From CAYSPU01 sp964432995 (lineage in GTDB: Bacteria > Verrucomicrobiota > Verrucomicrobiia > Limisphaerales > JAHDYP01): DNA of 8,817 bases. Shown here piece after piece: positions 6,247 through 8,817 of the stretch. Within the stretch, counting starts at the first letter, position 1, and the number at the start of each line of letters is the position of its first letter. Made by a program: the position numbers and the translations under genes. The stretch lies in NCBI GenBank assembly GCA_964432995.1, contig CAYSPU010000241.1, positions 1 through 8,817 of the forward strand, in the 5' to 3' direction. Below the pieces are notes generated by a model that was not told the origin of the DNA, did not search any database, and worked only from the letters and a program-made list of their open reading frames with translations.

Positions 6247-6270
6247 GGGACGCCCGAGGCCGGGCGTCCC
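6247..6270. repeat. GGACGC...GCGTCC hairpin, copy 2
   Basis: GGGACGCCCG and CGGGCGTCCC form a perfect 10-bp stem around AGGC, followed by TACCTGC. It has the same skeleton and downstream flank as 4190-4211. It lies about 115 bases upstream of the dehydrogenase start. Confidence 0.75.
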
Positions 6271-6340
6271 TACCTGCAATCGACGATTCAGGGAAAGCCA
6301 TGACGTCCACCGGCTGGATGCGCGTGGCGCCCATGAACTG

Positions 6341-6393
6341 CGTAGCGCCGGCTTTCCAGCCGGCATGACGCCGACAGGAATGTCGGCGCTACG
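6341..6393. repeat. REPIN-like double hairpin
   Basis: Outer arms CGTAGCGCCG (6341-6350) and CGGCGCTACG (6384-6393) are exact inverted repeats. Inside are two hairpins: GCCGGCT-ttcc-AGCCGGC (6347-6364) and GCCGACA-ggaa-TGTCGGC (6370-6387). The second is an inverted copy of the first in which two base pairs have changed on both sides of the stem. Two inverted hairpin units making one element is the architecture of REPINs/BIMEs, which in other bacteria are moved by RAYT transposases. No such gene is in this window. Confidence 0.8.
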
Positions 6394-6397
6394 GCTG

Positions 6398-6449
6398 CCC
6401 CGAAAATGGTAGGGCGCGACTCCGAGGAGGACTCGCGAGCAGGTCTCCG
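6398..6449. repeat. 52-bp dispersed repeat, copy B
   Basis: It begins four bases after the REPIN-like element and matches 3856-3907 at about 48 of 53 aligned positions in the same orientation. Here it lies between genes and is clearly not coding, which supports the view that copy A is not the true N-terminus of copA. Confidence 0.8.
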
Positions 6450-6517
6450 GGCGCGCCGGAAGAACGTGCCGGGTTGGGTGCTCTTTCGGCACCCTCGGAG
6501 AGGGCGCCCTACCTTTC
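6402..6517. repeat. MITE-like segment with inverted ends
   Basis: GAAA-at-GGTAGGGCGC (6402-6417) is the inverted counterpart of GCGCCCTACCTTTC (6504-6517), apart from a 2-base insertion. The interior holds the CGCGAcTCC/GGAcTCGCG hairpin, CCGG-gcgcg-CCGG and a near-perfect GGCaCCCTC-gga-GAGGGcGCC stem (6488-6508). It is about 116 bp long with no coding capacity. Confidence 0.5.
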
Positions 6518-6546
6518 ATGCGAAGCTGTATCCCAGAATGGAAAGG

Positions 6547-6562
6547 GGGATTCATGGGAAGC
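6547..6562 (+). repeat. GGGATTCATGGGAAGC motif
   Basis: The same 16 bases occur at 4327-4342. An 11-base inverted match (CCATGAATCCC) is at 1125-1135, and the core TTCATGGG occurs inverted at about 4117, 4375 and 6330, all between genes. This copy begins about 16 bases past the esterase stop on the - strand. Confidence 0.55.
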
Positions 6563-6577
6563 CCACATGGATAGCGG

Positions 6578-8533
6578 TCACCGCCAGTCGTCGGTGCGGA
6601 ACGGGACGGCGGGCAGGCCGGTCTGGTTGTAGAGGTTCCCGATAGGATTGGCATCCCAACTGTACCGCACCGCGACCGGCTGGGAGACCTTGGGCGAGGA
6701 TACAACCACGGTCTTGCCGTCAATCCTGGCGTCGGCCCAGACGAACTTCCGATCCGCGCCCGCGATGGCGAACCCTTTGAGGGGGCCGTTCTGCGCCACC
6801 AGGCCGCCATCCACATGATCGAAGCGGAGCCGGATCCCTTGGGGCGTGATCTTCATCGAGCGGTACCACGGCCCCGACCAATCGATCTTCTTTCCGTAGG
6901 TAACGGCGAGGGCGCTGAGTCCGAGGCGGCGGCCGACTTCCTGTTTGTTGCGCGGGTGGATATCCGCGGCATCACCGATGTCGATGGCCATGGCGATGCC
7001 GCAGTTGGGGACAGCCTTGGTGGTGAGGGCTTGGGCTTCGCGCAGTCCGGCCCAGGGATGGTCAACCGGGTCTGGCGAAGTGTTCATGAAGTTGGCCAGG
7101 GAGACGATGTGGAAGCCGAACTCGCGGACGCGGAAGCGGGCGTGCCAGTCGCGGATCAAGGTGGGGAGCAGGGTCCGATACTGGTAGGCGCGGTCGGCAT
7201 TGCTTTCGCCTTGGTACCAGATGGCACCTTTGACGGCGAACGGGAGCAGCGGCGCGATCATCCCGTTGTAGAGGACGGTGCAGGTGTTCGGGTTGTTGGC
7301 GGAGGCGGCGGGGATGGGTTGGATCTTGGCGTAGGCAACCGTGCCCTGCATGCGCCACGCACCGGCCAGAGGGATGGACGAGGTTTCGTCGCCAGCGAGT
7401 TGCACTTGGAGTTGCTCCGGTTGGCCGACCAAGCCGCCGCCGCCGCCGGTGTCGAGCACGCGAACGGTAATGACATTGCGGCCGGAGCGGACCACGTTGC
7501 CCGGCACCCGGTAGACGCGCGGGGCATCGTAGCGGTCGGTGCTGCCGACGCGCGCGCCGTTGAACCAGGTGGTGTCGTAATCGTCGATGGGACCGAGGCG
7601 AAGGACGAGGTCTTTGCCGGCCCAATTGGCGGGGGCGTCGAATGTCCGCTGGAACCAGGCGATGCCGTCGTAGGCCGGGAGGCCGATCTGCTCGAAGTCG
7701 TTGGGCAAGGTCGCTTCCTTCCAGGAGCTCACATCGGTATCGGTCTTCTGCCAGTTCTTGGCGGTGCCAGGGTCCTTGGCGGCATACCACTGTTCGACGA
7801 GCCGATTCTGGTCGCCGCGCTCGAGGGCGGCGCGGACGTCGGCGAGGCGATCGACCTCGGGCCGGAAGTCGGCCATGGTCCGGAGCGCTTCCGCGCTGGT
7901 CCAAGCTTCGGCCACGGTGCCGCCCCAGGAGGAATTGATGAGGCCGATCGGAACGCCGAGCTCAGTCTGCAGGTGGCGTCCGAAGAAGTAACCGACGGCG
8001 GAGAACCGGCCGATGGTTTGCGGGGTGCAGAGCCGCCACGAGGCGTTCACGCCGGTGACGGGCTCGAAGGCGATGCGTTTGGGCACGGTGAAGAGCCGGA
8101 TCTTGGGATGATTGGCTTGGGCGATTTCCTGCTCGGCCTGGTTGGAGGCGGACACGGGCCATTCCATGTTCGATTGGCCGGAGCAGATCCAGACGTCGCC
8201 CATGAGAATGTCGGTGACGGTTACGGTCTTCGAACCGCGGACCTGGAGGGTGCGGGGGCCGCCGGCGGGGAAGGGGCCGATCTTGACCTGCCAGAAACCG
8301 TCGGCGGCGGCGGTAGCCTTGGCCCGCTTGCCGTTCATGGTGACTTCGATGTGTTCGCCGGGGGTCGCCCAACCCCAGACCGGGAGCCGGACACCGCGCT
8401 GCAATACCGCATGATCGGTGAACAGCGGATGCAGGAACGGACGTTCGGTAGCGGCGTCCGCACCCCGGAGCGGGAGAAGCGGGCAGCAAAGCAGGAGTCC
8501 CAGGAGCAATCGGGCAATGTTGGAGATGTTCAT
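6578..8533 (-). CDS. secreted sialate O-acetylesterase-type (SASA) esterase
   Basis: It probably removes O-acetyl groups from sugars outside the cytoplasm. Family members act on sialic acids or on acetylated plant and algal glycans. Numbered from ATG 8533 (651 residues), there is an N-terminal signal peptide (LLLGLLLCCPLLPL core, cut near ADA|A about residue 27) and a beta-sandwich to about 105. The nucleophile Ser121 is in CSGQSNMEW. A jelly-roll domain of about 270-390 is inserted in the catalytic fold, as is usual for the family. Further motifs are the WYQGESN block (Glu443), the catalytic pair in DIHP (Asp524, His526), and a C-terminal beta region ending LYNQTGLPAVPFRTDDW, the family's typical end. 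It looks full length and intact. An in-frame ATG at 8605 is less likely because it would push the signal peptide 24 residues inward. It is on the same strand as the dehydrogenase, 444 bp upstream. Exact substrate is unknown. Confidence 0.93.
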   Translation of the reverse strand: MNISNIARLLLGLLLCCPLLPLRGADAATERPFLHPLFTDHAVLQRGVRLPVWGWATPGEHIEVTMNGKRAKATAAADGFWQVKIGPFPAGGPRTLQVRGSKTVTVTDILMGDVWICSGQSNMEWPVSASNQAEQEIAQANHPKIRLFTVPKRIAFEPVTGVNASWRLCTPQTIGRFSAVGYFFGRHLQTELGVPIGLINSSWGGTVAEAWTSAEALRTMADFRPEVDRLADVRAALERGDQNRLVEQWYAAKDPGTAKNWQKTDTDVSSWKEATLPNDFEQIGLPAYDGIAWFQRTFDAPANWAGKDLVLRLGPIDDYDTTWFNGARVGSTDRYDAPRVYRVPGNVVRSGRNVITVRVLDTGGGGGLVGQPEQLQVQLAGDETSSIPLAGAWRMQGTVAYAKIQPIPAASANNPNTCTVLYNGMIAPLLPFAVKGAIWYQGESNADRAYQYRTLLPTLIRDWHARFRVREFGFHIVSLANFMNTSPDPVDHPWAGLREAQALTTKAVPNCGIAMAIDIGDAADIHPRNKQEVGRRLGLSALAVTYGKKIDWSGPWYRSMKITPQGIRLRFDHVDGGLVAQNGPLKGFAIAGADRKFVWADARIDGKTVVVSSPKVSQPVAVRYSWDANPIGNLYNQTGLPAVPFRTDDWR

Positions 8534-8817
8534 GAGAGGCAGGTATTCGACCAGTTCGGTGGCTGTTTTGGCTTCGGGCGCGGAGTCTGACGTGGTCCGC
8601 AGCATTTGTCAGCCCAATCCGTCGGGCCAATCCGTCGGGCCCCAGGCGAAATCGGACGACAAACGGCTATGCGACGACGCGACATATGGTATGCCGCCGA
8701 CCGCCTGCCCCCCAAGATAGGCAAGCAATATCGACTTTACACTGTCCGCCCAGCAGAGATCGACGACCGAACCGCACAAAAGAACGACCGCGACATTCGG
8801 GTTGGCTTCGCTTACGC
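8534..8817. other. upstream region of the esterase gene
   Basis: No gene is recognisable. A 13-base unit CCAATCCGTCGGG occurs twice in tandem (8614-8639). The stretch 8725-8745 is the least GC-rich part and could hold a promoter for the esterase, but no convincing -35/-10 pair can be named. Confidence 0.4.

Larger units (their letters stand above)
6134..6577. other. gene-free gap packed with structured repeats
   Basis: No gene is seen on either strand. Between the esterase stop and the dehydrogenase start lie, in order, a 16-base motif shared with the previous gap (6547-6562), a 6402-6517 segment bounded by inverted ends, the 52-bp repeat copy B, a REPIN-like double hairpin and a GGGACGCCCG hairpin. 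A promoter for the dehydrogenase unit would have to lie in about 6140-6245, but none is evident. Confidence 0.6.

Noticed and set aside
4796..6412. Long + strand open frame opposite the dehydrogenase gene (538 codons)
   Set aside because: Antisense shadow of the Gfo/Idh/MocA gene. It has no motif and runs on through the hairpin repeats.
8480..8490. Lipoprotein signal in the esterase (LLLCC)
   Set aside because: The residues before the cysteine are all leucine, not the Ala/Ser/Gly pattern of a lipobox, and an ordinary signal-peptidase site (ADA|A) follows.
6815..8590. Long + strand open frame opposite the esterase gene (591 codons)
   Set aside because: Antisense shadow of an intact, motif-complete SASA esterase.
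8614..8639. Tandem 13-base CCAATCCGTCGGG upstream of the esterase as an operator
   Set aside because: There are just two units, no dyad symmetry and no identifiable promoter to relate it to. It could be a simple slippage duplication.

Overview
The window is high-GC DNA (roughly two thirds G+C by eye). Its gene content and layout suggest a Verrucomicrobiota genome, most likely from the Pedosphaera/Limisphaerales side, possibly an environmental assembly. The evidence is a pseudopilin with the H-X9-DG C-terminal motif, a Tat-exported Gfo/Idh/MocA-family oxidoreductase, a secreted sialate O-acetylesterase-type esterase, weak or absent Shine-Dalgarno sequences, and long intergenic spaces filled with hairpin repeats. 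The taxonomic call is inference from gene style only.

Layout: the 3' part of an H-X9-DG pseudopilin gene runs on the + strand to 806, cut by the left edge. A gene-free stretch with many perfect hairpins follows (807-1544). The other four genes are all on the - strand. They are a copper-type P1B ATPase (1545-3851), a small cysteine-rich protein (4473-4787), a Gfo/Idh/MocA-family dehydrogenase with a twin-arginine signal (4787-6133), and a SASA/SGNH-fold esterase (6578-8533). The dehydrogenase and the cysteine-rich gene overlap by one base (TGATG) and are almost certainly one translationally coupled unit. The esterase lies 444 bp upstream of them on the same strand. The copper ATPase looks like a separate transcription unit.

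How the genes may work together: the esterase (deacetylation of acetylated sugars outside the cytoplasm) and the exported sugar-type oxidoreductase fit the glycan-degrading lifestyle common in this phylum. A shared pathway is only suggested by neighbourhood. The ATPase exports Cu(I). The pseudopilin belongs to a large type II secretion/pilus-like family in this phylum. No link between these and the sugar genes is visible.

The most unusual content is intergenic. At least three repeat families occur in several copies or show paired compensatory changes: a REPIN-like double hairpin (6341-6393), a GGACGC...GCGTCC hairpin with a conserved downstream flank (4190 and 6247), and a 52-bp dispersed repeat (3856 and 6398). 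Related modules run into both ends of the copper ATPase gene and appear to supply its last codons. No CRISPR array, tRNA, rRNA or transposase gene was found.
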